From Litoreibacter halocynthiae (lineage in GTDB: Bacteria > Pseudomonadota > Alphaproteobacteria > Rhodobacterales > Rhodobacteraceae): a DNA stretch of 64,000 bases. A program made the position numbers and the translations under genes. Shown here in pieces: positions 1-7,646 of the stretch. Every line of letters starts with the position of its first letter. The first letter of the stretch is position 1. Location of the stretch: NCBI RefSeq assembly GCF_004365635.1, contig NZ_SOBH01000002.1:1-64000 (forward strand), given 5' to 3'. The notes beneath the pieces were generated by a model. That model searched no databases. It was not told the DNA's origin and saw only the letters and a program-made list of their open reading frames with translations.

Positions 1-18
1 AGGACGTGGAGGCCGCTA

Positions 19-510
19 ATGGCAGGGAAACCCTACAAGGGCCACAAGAAGGGGGCTGGGCGTCATGTCCAGCTTCCTGAGTGGCTTCAGGCGTCTGAGG
101 CGTGGGCAACGCTTAGGCCCGGGCCTAGGGCGCTCTACATTGAGCTAAAGCGCCGCTTCAACGGATCGAACAACGGGCGCATCGTTCTGAGTCACAGGGA
201 TGGCGCAAACGCTCTCAATGTGAACCGCAACACCGTCGGACCTTGGTTTCAGGAATTAGAGCAGCGTGGCCTAATTCACATGACGCGAGCGCCGCACCTT
301 GGCCCGTCCGGTATCGGCAAGGCGTCCGTTTGGGCGCTCGATGAATTGCCAACGGATAGCATGAAGCCAGCTCGAAAGGCGTTCATGGCGTGGAGGCAAA
401 AACAAAACCCCCGCACAAAAAACAGGACACCCCGTCCTAGTGACTATGACAGTGGGCAGTCCAAACAGGGGCAAGCAGGAGTAACCGTCCTAAAAATTGT
501 GACGCGTTAG
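19..510 (+). CDS. Winged-helix-like hypothetical protein of phage/island type
   Basis: A 163-residue basic protein of unknown function. Residues about 55-90 read like a helix-turn-helix (genes with the pattern HRDGANALNVNRNTV followed by FQELEQRGLI), as in replication-initiation or regulatory winged helices of plasmids and phages. The tail after residue 120 is rich in Lys, Arg, Pro and Gln and looks disordered. GGAGG lies 7 bases before the ATG, supporting this start. It is the first of three same-strand small genes (19-1385) that look like one cassette. DNA binding is inferred from the local pattern only. Confidence 0.5.
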   Translation: MAGKPYKGHKKGAGRHVQLPEWLQASEAWATLRPGPRALYIELKRRFNGSNNGRIVLSHRDGANALNVNRNTVGPWFQELEQRGLIHMTRAPHLGPSGIGKASVWALDELPTDSMKPARKAFMAWRQKQNPRTKNRTPRPSDYDSGQSKQGQAGVTVLKIVTR

Positions 511-547
511 GCGAAATCTCGTTTCAGCGCGTCCCAAAAAACAGGAC
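417..547. repeat. Two direct copies of a 12-base repeat
   Basis: AAAAAACAGGAC occurs at 417-428 and again at 536-547, 119 bases apart. One copy is in the tail of the first gene and the other in the gap before the second. Only two copies were found, so this is not enough to call an iteron array. Confidence 0.5.
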
Positions 548-577
548 ATATATACATCTAGCCATAGGCAGGACCGA

Positions 578-1105
578 ATGAGCAAAGAACCAACGAAGTC
601 AAACAGAGAGGCAAGTGTCTCCCTTGTTTGGAATGAAGACCAACGCAGCCTCTCAATTGAAGAGGTCGAAGGCTCAAGGGTCATATCAAAAGCCGTCGGC
701 CACACTCAAACGGTGGCTGGTCTAATCAAACAGCTCGCCACCCTTGGCTCATATGGCAAAGCCGTGGACGAAGACGCGACCAACTTTGTTCTTGGCTATG
801 TCGAAGCGATGAAGCCAAGGGACGCGACCGAGGCGTTATTGCTGGCACAGATGGGTGCAGCCCACCAAGCAACAATGATGATGGCGCGACGATTGAACCA
901 CGTCGAGAATATACCCCAACAGGATGCAGCAGAGCGCGCCTTGAACAAGCTGGCACGGACCTTCTCAACACAGGTCGAGACTTTGAAGCGATATCGCAGT
1001 ACCGGGAAGCAAGTTGTGCGTGTCGAGCGTGTGAACGTCGAAAGCGGCGGACAGGCCATTGTGGGCGACGTGAGCCACGGGGGGAGGGCTGAACATGAAA
1101 AGTGA
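578..1105 (+). CDS. Hypothetical protein of the island cassette
   Basis: A 175-residue mostly helical soluble protein with no signal peptide or membrane segment. The central part (about residues 60-145) is a run of amphipathic helices rich in Ala, Met and Gln, ending in a basic stretch. I recognise no catalytic motif. AGGAC sits just before the ATG. Its 3' end overlaps the next gene by 11 bases, so the two are probably translated together. Pairing with an HGGxxG protein recurs in alphaproteobacterial prophage-like regions to my knowledge, but the role is unknown. Confidence 0.5.
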   Translation: MSKEPTKSNREASVSLVWNEDQRSLSIEEVEGSRVISKAVGHTQTVAGLIKQLATLGSYGKAVDEDATNFVLGYVEAMKPRDATEALLLAQMGAAHQATMMMARRLNHVENIPQQDAAERALNKLARTFSTQVETLKRYRSTGKQVVRVERVNVESGGQAIVGDVSHGGRAEHEK

Positions 1106-1385
1106 CGGTAACCCCACAGACCCCACTCAGAGGCTCAGAGAAGCGCCCAGATGCCGCGCCATGGCCAAGAGTACCCGCCAACGCTGCAAGTGTCCTTCTA
1201 AGCGAGGGTGGAACGTCTGCCGCCTGCATGGCGCTGGCGGTGGTGCGCCTTCGGGTTCAAAGCATCCAAACTATCGGCACGGGATGCGCACGAAAGAGAT
1301 GGATACTGTACGAAGCTTAACCGCAATTCTTGGCAAGTGTGCGCGGGACATGGTAGATGGCGTGAAATCGTCGACAATATCCTAG
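1095..1385 (+). CDS. HGGxxG-motif small phage-like protein
   Basis: A 96-residue protein with a compact Cys/His-rich front half: C19, C32, C34, C42 and H45, then the Gly-rich turn LHGAGGGAPSGS and a YRHG motif. This matches the HGGxxG-motif proteins often found in prophages and integrated elements; their function is not established. A zinc-binding fold is plausible from the Cys/His spacing. The start has a GGGGAGGG ribosome site and lies inside the end of the previous gene. Confidence 0.55.
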   Translation: MKSDGNPTDPTQRLREAPRCRAMAKSTRQRCKCPSKRGWNVCRLHGAGGGAPSGSKHPNYRHGMRTKEMDTVRSLTAILGKCARDMVDGVKSSTIS

Positions 1386-1414
1386 TAAAAGGCTGGGATT
1401 GTGAGAGAGAGCCA

Positions 1415-1693
1415 ATGAAACGTATGCTAATCTTGGCAGCCATCGTCTCGATCTATGTCACCTCTGCATGTGCAGAAACTGTCTGCCTGAAGACAAAGCT
1501 GATCTACGATGGTAACGAGTACAAACGGGTCGAAGACATCTGTACGAGCGGTGAGCTTGTGGAGGTGCCGCGAGATTCCGCAGGAATGAGGCGGGCATTA
1601 GAAACCGACGCATCCAAAGAAAACAAAGCCAAGCGAAACAAGGCGCGCTGGGAGGAGTTCTTGTCTACTATGGATGACAAACCCGAAGATTGA
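1415..1693 (+). CDS. Small exported hypothetical protein
   Basis: A 92-residue protein starting MKRMLILAAIVSIYVTSACA, a clear signal peptide with cleavage expected after about residue 19. Two cysteines in the mature part (CLKTK and DICTSG) could form a periplasmic disulfide. The second half is a charged Lys/Glu/Arg helix. The open frame extends further upstream, but the signal peptide and a GAGAGAGA ribosome site argue for this start. Function unknown. Confidence 0.55.
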   Translation: MKRMLILAAIVSIYVTSACAETVCLKTKLIYDGNEYKRVEDICTSGELVEVPRDSAGMRRALETDASKENKAKRNKARWEEFLSTMDDKPED

Positions 1694-1728
1694 ACACTTC
1701 GTAACTTTAGCCGCCCTCTATACCGACT

Positions 1729-2124
1729 CTAACACGGGAATGAAGCCGCTAATGCGTACTGAATGAGTGTTCTTGCAGTTTCATGTCGTGTTGCTGGGTT
1801 CTCGTCTAGGTAGTTAACAACTACGTCGAGAATTTGCCCGTTTTCCGCGTTCGGAGGGATGCAAAACCCTAATGCAACGCTGGACTTTAGATCAAACTCT
1901 GATTGCGGGATTTTGTCAGGTGAAGTAGCGACCACCCCAACCAATGCTCCCCACTTCATAGCTTCGACCGAGCCGAAAATGAAGCCATAGCAAAACCCTT
2001 GCTGCACCTGTCCGGTCTGGTTGGTGCAAGCTGAGTAAATATCGTTACCTGTGAACGGTGCTGCGACAACGGGAGAACCTAAGGCAAGGCCTCCCAAAAA
2101 TGCCACTGAGAGAATAATTCTCAA
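1729..2124 (-). CDS. Rap1a/Tai-family immunity-like periplasmic protein
   Basis: A 131-residue protein with an N-terminal signal peptide (cleavage near VVAAP). The family hallmarks are visible: a Cys in IYSACTN, a Cys-Tyr-Gly-Phe stretch, FCIPPNAENGQ, a VVNYLDENP motif and a final Cys in ASFPC. Rap1a and Tai proteins of the family neutralise type VI secreted peptidoglycan amidases, but many homologues sit in islands with no known toxin. No amidase lies beside it here, so a real immunity role is only possible. The length is normal for the family. Confidence 0.7.
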   Translation of the reverse strand: MRIILSVAFLGGLALGSPVVAAPFTGNDIYSACTNQTGQVQQGFCYGFIFGSVEAMKWGALVGVVATSPDKIPQSEFDLKSSVALGFCIPPNAENGQILDVVVNYLDENPATRHETARTLIQYALAASFPC

Positions 2125-2184
2125 TACACCCCCCTTTCCTGAATTTCGAAGCTAGAGCCTGCTAACCTACGCTGACACAGTCAT

Positions 2185-2865
2185 TCAGTCACTGTCTAAT
2201 GCATCTTTGAGAACCCCACCGCCTTCCCGAACCACCTGCATTTTCTCAGCAGGAAACGGACGAAGGAGCGCCAAGGCTTCATCAGAGGAGCCAGTCATCC
2301 AAGTCTCGTAATCTTCCGGCGCTAGGATAACGGGCATCCTATTAGGGTGAACAGGTCGGACAATCTCGTTTGCAGTGGTCGTGATAATTGTATGGGTTAG
2401 CAAGTTTAGTTTGTCTTCGGGAAGGCCCGGCTGCACTCCGCGCCACATTCCAGCAAATGCGAATGGTGGCCGCGCTTCATCGCCCTTCAATGCAAACCAA
2501 TAGTTGGTAGCTGGATTCCGCCCCTTGGCTTCTCGAAAACTGGTCGCAGGGACCAAGCAACGGCGCTCCTGAAAGCTCCCCTTCCAGAACCCGCTGCTCG
2601 CTACTTTATCGGCGCGGGCGTTGTTCCAAGCGTCGGGCGAAATCGGCTTACCCGTTTTCTTGGACATCTTCGGCGTCAGGAAGCCCCAACTCATGTTTAA
2701 CAATTCACGCTGGCCGTCGCCACTTAAGCGGACAACGGGGGCGTCATACTTAGGCCAAATCGCCGTGAGTGGTCGCGCGTTCCCCAGCCTATCGTTCTCT
2801 GGCTTCACATCGAACAACTGACGCATCGCCTCTGTCGCAGTCGTCGAGGAATACAGATTGCACAT
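2185..2865 (-). CDS. SRAP-family abasic-site protein (YedK/HMCES-like)
   Basis: A 226-residue protein with the SRAP fold signature. The start is set by the invariant Met-Cys-Asn: Cys2 becomes N-terminal after Met removal and links covalently to abasic sites in single-stranded DNA. Other family residues are visible: the Asn/Ala/Arg block NNARADKV, the Glu in CLVPATSFREAKG, and the His in RPVHPNRMPVIL. Members of the family protect abasic sites at replication forks. The frame stays open 36 bases upstream, but starting there would bury the catalytic Cys. It follows a zinc-ribbon gene on the same strand. Confidence 0.9.
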   Translation of the reverse strand: MCNLYSSTTATEAMRQLFDVKPENDRLGNARPLTAIWPKYDAPVVRLSGDGQRELLNMSWGFLTPKMSKKTGKPISPDAWNNARADKVASSGFWKGSFQERRCLVPATSFREAKGRNPATNYWFALKGDEARPPFAFAGMWRGVQPGLPEDKLNLLTHTIITTTANEIVRPVHPNRMPVILAPEDYETWMTGSSDEALALLRPFPAEKMQVVREGGGVLKDALDSD

Positions 2866-2866
2866 T

Positions 2867-3136
2867 CTATGCCTTCTCGTTTCGCCAAATCCACTTGGCA
2901 ATTCTCTTCACAGGACGACGAACGGTCAAGTTTTCTAACTCTGAGACTAATGGGATGACGTAGGTAACGTTGAGATATTCGCTCGTTCTACATTTCGAGC
3001 AAGGGAAAGGTGGAACATGTAATTGATGGTCAGGCCCTACCACCTTCAACAAGTCATGCGCCCAATAGTTTACTGAGCGTCGGCAAAGGTTGCATCGCAC
3101 AGTAAGCAACTGATTCAGATTAGCGGCATCGCGCAT
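2867..3136 (-). CDS. Zinc-ribbon-like small protein upstream of the SRAP gene
   Basis: The conserved part begins at MRDAANLNQ and holds two Cys pairs, CNLC and CSKC about 30 residues apart, a classical zinc-ribbon arrangement. A basic C-terminus follows (RRPVKRIAKWIWRNEKA). The frame can extend upstream to 3211 (114 residues), but the extra residues look non-conserved; neither start has a strong ribosome site. It ends 1 base before the SRAP start, so the two are probably cotranscribed. Function unknown; DNA or RNA binding is plausible. Confidence 0.55.
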   Translation of the reverse strand: MRDAANLNQLLTVRCNLCRRSVNYWAHDLLKVVGPDHQLHVPPFPCSKCRTSEYLNVTYVIPLVSELENLTVRRPVKRIAKWIWRNEKA

Positions 3137-3381
3137 CCTACGGTTTCGGAATGGGTTAGACGATGGGCGGCTTGCGGGCATAGATTGCAATTTAGAACAT
3201 GAAGTGAACACTCATCAAGGAAGTTCCTCGTACACCGAGGTACGTCCAAGTACACAAACCGTTTTATTAATCGCCTCTATAATATATCACCAGACAGAAA
3301 GATAAGGGTGGACTAAAGGGTGGTCTGAGATAGGGGACATCTACCTAACACTATGCAAATAATAACTTTTTTTATTTTATG

Positions 3382-3468
3382 TGGTGCGGTCGGAGGGACT
3401 CGAACCCTCACTCTTGTTACAGAACAGCGACCTCAACGCTGCGCGTCTACCAATTCCGCCACGACCGC
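3382..3468 (-). tRNA. tRNA-Leu (anticodon GAG)
   Basis: On the minus strand the sequence begins GCGGTCGTGGCGGAATTGG and folds as a class II tRNA. It has a 7-bp acceptor stem (GCGGTCG/CGACCGC), an anticodon stem CAGCG/CGCTG around loop TTGAGGT (anticodon GAG), a variable arm, a T-arm with GGTTCGAGTCC, and an encoded CCA end. Its 3' end faces the AT-rich island at 1-3381. Confidence 0.95.
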
Positions 3469-3541
3469 AAAATCACAGGGGATGTGGGCGGCGTTCTAGC
3501 CTGCCCCCCCGCCCTTGTGAAGCGCAAAAACGCATCCATTG

Positions 3542-3573
3542 AAAAAGGCCGGAGATGCATCACATCTCCGGCC
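3542..3573 (-). terminator. Rho-independent terminator of the peptidoglycan-binding gene
   Basis: On the minus strand a perfect 11-bp stem GGCCGGAGATG/CATCTCCGGCC with a 5-base loop is followed by five T residues. It lies 26 bases after the stop codon of the gene ending at 3599. Confidence 0.9.
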
Positions 3574-3598
3574 TCAAATTTACACTGGTAAGCGTCGC

Positions 3599-4957
3599 TT
3601 ATGGCTCGACTTTGAAGATCGGCAAGGCCGACGCGGGCTGCACCTGGGGTAGGGCCTGCGCGTTGTTGCCACCCAACGTGAAGGACGCTTTGCGCAGCAG
3701 CGCGTTGCGCTCCGGCTGGCCCGGCGCGAAGACGGGGGTCGCCCCGTTCTCGATTGCGGTCAGCCCCATGTCATACCATGGCAGCGCCAGATCGGCGCGT
3801 TTGGATACGCCAAATCCTTGTGCCAGATGGTGGCCCATCAGCTCGCTATAGGCTTGCTCGCCCAATACCGACAGCAGCAGTGCCGATCCCAAAGCCACAT
3901 CCATGTTGTCCGTACGGTATCCGACCGACAAACAGATTTTGGCGGTGCCGGACAGCTGAACCGGCGACATTCCGGAACCAAGCACAAATCCCGACACGTC
4001 TTGCAAGACAGCCGTATGTGGCTTCAACGACAGGGCTGCTACGTGCTCTTTCAACGCGGGCCCAAACCCTTCGCATTGCTGCGCGATCTGGTCTGGGGTG
4101 AAGCCTTGGATTTTGGCCGACAGTTGCTCGCCATCGGCGATGGCATAGGTCCGTGCAAGGCAGAACTGCTCGTTCAAGGCCAGATTGGCGTCCACCATTG
4201 TCGCGGTGGTCAAGAAGCCGCCATTGGTCGAGGTCAAAAGCGACACCTGATTGCAATGCGACGCCAGCGACACTGCGGTGGTTGTCCCCATAAAGCTAGG
4301 CAGTGATCCCGTCTGCGGGGTTCCCTCGGCGCCGGCAACGGCTGTGACCGTGGTTGTCGTCGTGGTTGTTCCACCCAAGACCTGCGGTTGCAGGACTTGC
4401 GGCTGCGGGGCCACGACAACCGTCGTAGCTGGCGCGGCCAAGGCGGCACCGGCGGTTGCAACGCCAGCCGCCTCGTTGCGGTAACGGGTCAAAAGACCGC
4501 GCGGGCCAGTCGGGCTTGCTGCGATCAGCTGCGTTGTTGCGACACCGCCCGCAAGCGCACGGTTGTAGCTTTGCAGCAGGAAGTTCTTTTCGTAATCGGT
4601 CAACTGTCCCGTCGCGGGGTAGCCCATATGCGCCTGATAGTTGGCGATGGCTGCGCGGGAGTTCCGGCCGAGCACACCGTCCGGCGTCCCTGCAGGGAAG
4701 CCGAAATAGTTTAGCGATGTCTGGATTTCGCGGCGTTCCTGACGCACGTAGGACGGAACCGTCGCGGTTCTCTTTTTGGTGTAGGTTTTTCTGCGGACAA
4801 CCCGCTTTTGCTTGCCTGCGTTGCGCACGATCGCCGAGCCGACAACCCCTGCAACGATCCCGGCAGCGAAGTCACCACCATCCGCAGAGACGCGAGTCGC
4901 AGGCACCGTGATCAACGCCGCGGCAGCACAAGCCATTGTAATATTTTTGATAAACAT
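3599..4957 (-). CDS. Exported peptidoglycan-binding-domain protein
   Basis: A 452-residue protein with a signal peptide (MFIKNITMACAAAALITVPA). A PG_binding_1-like helical domain lies at about residues 70-125 (ERREIQTSLNYFGFPAGTPDGVLGR is its core; the Asp-Gly-x-Leu-Gly turn is diagnostic). A Pro/Gln/Val/Thr-rich linker at about 160-200 leads to a C-terminal helical domain of some 230 residues that I do not recognise. TAGGAGG stands before this ATG; the frame opens 7 codons earlier without such a site. It acts in the periplasm, probably anchored to peptidoglycan. It is divergent from lipB and has its own terminator. Confidence 0.75.
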   Translation of the reverse strand: MFIKNITMACAAAALITVPATRVSADGGDFAAGIVAGVVGSAIVRNAGKQKRVVRRKTYTKKRTATVPSYVRQERREIQTSLNYFGFPAGTPDGVLGRNSRAAIANYQAHMGYPATGQLTDYEKNFLLQSYNRALAGGVATTQLIAASPTGPRGLLTRYRNEAAGVATAGAALAAPATTVVVAPQPQVLQPQVLGGTTTTTTTVTAVAGAEGTPQTGSLPSFMGTTTAVSLASHCNQVSLLTSTNGGFLTTATMVDANLALNEQFCLARTYAIADGEQLSAKIQGFTPDQIAQQCEGFGPALKEHVAALSLKPHTAVLQDVSGFVLGSGMSPVQLSGTAKICLSVGYRTDNMDVALGSALLLSVLGEQAYSELMGHHLAQGFGVSKRADLALPWYDMGLTAIENGATPVFAPGQPERNALLRKASFTLGGNNAQALPQVQPASALPIFKVEP

Positions 4958-5073
4958 GCATTTCCTCCTAATACGCAACTAAAACACTTTCCTTAGCGTA
5001 ACATGCTGACCAAAGTTTGACCTAGAAAAAACGCGTTAAATCAGGCGAAAGCCTCAGGAGAAAAGCCAATACC

Positions 5074-5724
5074 ATGGTGGAATGGATCACAAGTGACGGG
5101 TTAACGGACTATGCAGAGGCGGTTGCCTTCATGGAAAACCGTGCCAATGCGATCCATCTGGGTACAGCGTCTGAATGCATCTGGCTGGTGGAACACCCGC
5201 CACTCTACACTGCGGGCACCTCTGCAGATGTGGCCGATCTCGTGTCGCCCGACCGCTTTCCCGTGCACCAAACGCGGCGCGGCGGCCAGTACACCTATCA
5301 CGGGCCCGGCCAGCGCGTGGCTTACGCCATGCTGGACCTGAACAAGCGGGGCCGTGATGTGCGGAAATACGTGCAGAATCTGGAAGCATGGGTCATCGCG
5401 ACACTGGCGGAGTTCAACGTGACAGGCCATATCCGCGATGGCCGCGTCGGTGTCTGGGTCGAGCGTCCGGACAAACCGCTTCAACCGGACGGCACCTTGG
5501 CCGAGGACAAAGTGGCCGCCATCGGCGTGCGTCTGCGCAAGTGGGTCACATTTCACGGACTGTCGATCAATGTCGAGCCGGACCTTGAGCATTTCAGCGG
5601 CATCGTCCCTTGCGGGATCAGCCAGCACGGGGTGACGTCGCTGGTTGATTTGGGCCTACCCGTTACAATGGGCGATCTGGATGTCGCGTTGCGACAGCAG
5701 TTCGACACGGTATTCAACCATTAA
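5074..5724 (+). CDS. lipB: Octanoyl-[acyl carrier protein]:protein transferase LipB
   Basis: A 216-residue enzyme that moves octanoyl groups from acyl carrier protein onto lipoyl domains, the first step of lipoate assembly in the cytoplasm. Family marks are all present: the RGG-Q-TYHGPGQ substrate loop at 69-80, the catalytic Lys146 in [11 protein letters not shown], and the acyl-accepting Cys180 in IVPCGI. The length is typical. The ATG is preceded by AGGAGAAAAG. It stands alone, divergent from the peptidoglycan-binding gene and convergent with a small minus-strand gene. Confidence 0.96.
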   Translation: MVEWITSDGLTDYAEAVAFMENRANAIHLGTASECIWLVEHPPLYTAGTSADVADLVSPDRFPVHQTRRGGQYTYHGPGQRVAYAMLDLNKRGRDVRKYVQNLEAWVIATLAEFNVTGHIRDGRVGVWVERPDKPLQPDGTLAEDKVAAIGVRLRKWVTFHGLSINVEPDLEHFSGIVPCGISQHGVTSLVDLGLPVTMGDLDVALRQQFDTVFNH

Positions 5725-5737
5725 TCAGTCGACAGCT

Positions 5738-5887
5738 TCAGTGAAGGCGCTGGCGACCAAGCTCGCGGGAAAACAAGGCTTCCACCTCGTCGCGCGTCAG
5801 GGTTGGTCGCGCGGCGCTCGTGTCTTCGGGCAGCGCCATATGCGGGGCCGGCAGCAGGTTTGCCATCTGTTCAAGCAATTTCGTCAT
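5738..5887 (-). CDS. 49-residue hypothetical protein
   Basis: A short frame starting MTKLLEQMANLLPAPHMALP and ending in ELGRQRLH. A good ribosome site (GGAGAG, 6 bases before the ATG) and codon use like its neighbours suggest a real gene. It has an amphipathic N-terminal helix, a Pro-rich middle and a charged C-terminal helix (TRDEVEALF), with no membrane segment. It lies tail to tail with lipB, 13 bases apart. Function unknown. Confidence 0.5.
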   Translation of the reverse strand: MTKLLEQMANLLPAPHMALPEDTSAARPTLTRDEVEALFSRELGRQRLH

Positions 5888-6175
5888 GCTATCTCTCCGT
5901 TTTGCTTTTCAGCCCCTGACTAAACACACGGAAGAAACGCGCCGAGAGTTTCATAAGAATGCGCATTTCTACGAAACTTCCATTAAGTCATTGTTGTAAA
6001 ATGATTAAATCAGTAAGGCACACGGTGTCTCTGTAGGTTCACTTCGCTTTTGGGTTTGCTACCGCTTCGATCGTCCTACTTTGAAGGCGTGACATTGAAA
6101 CCTCGCATTCCCCACGGCCCATACAATCACTGGCCTTAGAATTTTCTTTATGCAATCGTCAGACACACGTAGACG

Positions 6176-6733
6176 ATGGAACCCTTTGATATGACTTCAA
6201 ACTCTGACATCGAACACATGATCTCCCGTGTCGCTTTGGGCGACCGTTCGGCGTTCTCCGACCTGTATGATGCAACCAGCGCGAAACTTTTAGGCGTCGC
6301 GTTGCGTGTGTTGAAGAACAGGGCCAGCGCCGAGGACGTCTTGCAAGAGACATTCATGAAGGTCTGGCGATACGCAGATAGATATTCATCAAACGGAATG
6401 AGCCCAATGACTTGGCTAATCACCATCGCCCGCAACACAGCCATCGACCGGCTGAGGGCCACAAAGAACGATAGTGACGTCGCTGATGTGATGGACACGA
6501 TGCCTGCGTCCGGCCCGACGCCGGAGCAATCCGCCGTGGCCTCCAGCGACGCGCGCCAGATTATGGGTTGCATGGAGCAGTTAGAGGCCGACAAGCGCGA
6601 CGCCGTGCGCGGGGCCTATCTAGACGGGCTAAGCTATGCCGACCTTGCCGCGCGATTTGATGTGCCACTGAACACCATGCGCACTTGGTTGCGCCGCAGT
6701 TTAATCAGTCTTCGGGAGTGCATGGCCCAATGA
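6176..6733 (+). CDS. ECF-type RNA polymerase sigma factor
   Basis: A 185-residue sigma-70 family member of the extracytoplasmic-function type. Region 2 covers about 22-90 (FSDLYDATSAKLLGVALR, then EDVLQETFMKVWR and WLITIARNTAIDRLR). Region 4 covers about 130-180, ending in the helix-turn-helix YADLAARFDVPLNTMRTWLRRS. The last codons overlap the next gene (ATGA), a translational coupling typical of sigma/anti-sigma pairs. A second in-frame ATG lies 15 bases downstream and has a better-spaced GGAA, so the true start could be 6191. It probably drives its own promoter; the target stress is not visible. Confidence 0.93.
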   Translation: MEPFDMTSNSDIEHMISRVALGDRSAFSDLYDATSAKLLGVALRVLKNRASAEDVLQETFMKVWRYADRYSSNGMSPMTWLITIARNTAIDRLRATKNDSDVADVMDTMPASGPTPEQSAVASSDARQIMGCMEQLEADKRDAVRGAYLDGLSYADLAARFDVPLNTMRTWLRRSLISLRECMAQ

Positions 6734-7449
6734 CCTCCGATCCCGAAACCCCGGAAGAAGATCGCGCCCTTGCCGCAGAATACGCTTTGCGTCTGCTTTC
6801 CAAGGACGAAGAAGCCGCGTTCGAGGCGCGAATGCTCGACGACCGACACCTTGAAGAATTGGTCGCCGAAACTGTGAACCAGTTCGCCCCGCTCGCGGAT
6901 GAAATCGCCGAAGAAACGCCATCGCGTGCGGTCAAAGCCGCTTTGCTTGCCGACCTGTTCGGCGAGGCCCCTGCTGCGACCTCCCTTTGGGAACGGGTCG
7001 GGTTGTGGCGCGCTGCAAGCTTTGCCGCAACGGCTGCGGCGGCTGTGATGGCGGTCATGTTGATCACACAATCGGCCCCCGGCCCTGCCCCACAACTCCC
7101 CGCGGCCGAGCGCGGCGCGCTCTTTGTGTCGGAAATTGCGGCGGGCGATGACAGCCTACGGGTTCTGGCGGTCTATGACGCGGACACCGGCAGTGTGCAG
7201 GTCAATCGCACCGCAGGCTCTGCGGCACCGGATCGGGCGCTGGAGCTTTGGGCCATTGCGGGCGACAATCCACCTGTGTCTTTGGGTGTTCTGCCAGTGG
7301 GCCAGAAAGGCCAGCTGGTCTTGCCTGAAAACCTGCGCGGCGACGTTTCCAGCCTTGTGCTTGCCATCTCGGACGAACCGCTGGGCGGCTCCCCGACGGG
7401 TGCGCCGACTGGTGCAGTGCTGGCGGTTGGTCAGGTCACAGACATCTAG
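6730..7449 (+). CDS. Anti-sigma factor, RskA type
   Basis: A 239-residue membrane protein. The cytoplasmic N-terminal helices (about 1-75) should hold the sigma factor. One membrane segment lies at about residues 95-115 (AASFAATAAAAVMAVMLI), and the periplasmic C-terminal half resembles the anti-sigma-K (RskA) domain, with LRVLAVYDADTGSVQV, ALELWAIAGD and GVLPVG. Its ATG overlaps the sigma stop codon. Typical RskA proteins release the sigma factor after proteolysis. I see no HxxxCxxC zinc motif. Confidence 0.88.
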   Translation: MTSDPETPEEDRALAAEYALRLLSKDEEAAFEARMLDDRHLEELVAETVNQFAPLADEIAEETPSRAVKAALLADLFGEAPAATSLWERVGLWRAASFAATAAAAVMAVMLITQSAPGPAPQLPAAERGALFVSEIAAGDDSLRVLAVYDADTGSVQVNRTAGSAAPDRALELWAIAGDNPPVSLGVLPVGQKGQLVLPENLRGDVSSLVLAISDEPLGGSPTGAPTGAVLAVGQVTDI

Positions 7450-7490
7450 ACCTGCGCAAATGGTCGGGTTTGCATCCGGCCATTCGCATA

Positions 7491-7528
7491 AAATGCGACA
7501 TTTTGCGCGAGTTTCAGGTGGTTGAAAC
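7491..7528. promoter_or_regulatory. Two dyads upstream of ctaD
   Basis: Two inverted repeats lie in the gap before ctaD: AAATG-CGA-CATTT at 7491-7503 and GTTTCA-N6-TGAAAC at 7511-7528. They lie about 120-155 bases before the ctaD start, where a regulator could bind. No regulator can be assigned from the sequence. Confidence 0.35.
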
Positions 7529-7646
7529 ATTGCCCCTCCCGCCTATCGTCTCTAAAACAGCAGGATAAACATAAGGGGCGAGTCTGCCCCGATCTTCTTG
7601 CGGGGACCAACAGCCCTGCGCAAACGAGTGGAAACGGGAGAATCGC

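Larger units (their letters stand above)
1..3381. mobile_element. Accessory island segment abutting tRNA-Leu(GAG)
   Basis: This stretch is visibly richer in A and T than the core genes to its right and carries small phage-like or orphan genes (HTH protein, HGGxxG protein, Rap1a/Tai-like protein, SRAP protein). It stops at the 3' end of a tRNA-Leu gene, a usual integration point for genomic islands. No integrase or duplicated tRNA 3' end is visible, so the element is inferred from context and its left end lies outside the window. Confidence 0.45.

Noticed and set aside
4321-4480. Repeat-like Pro/Gln/Val/Thr codons resembling a tandem repeat
   Set aside because: It is the low-complexity linker of the peptidoglycan-binding protein; copies are too irregular to call a repeat array.
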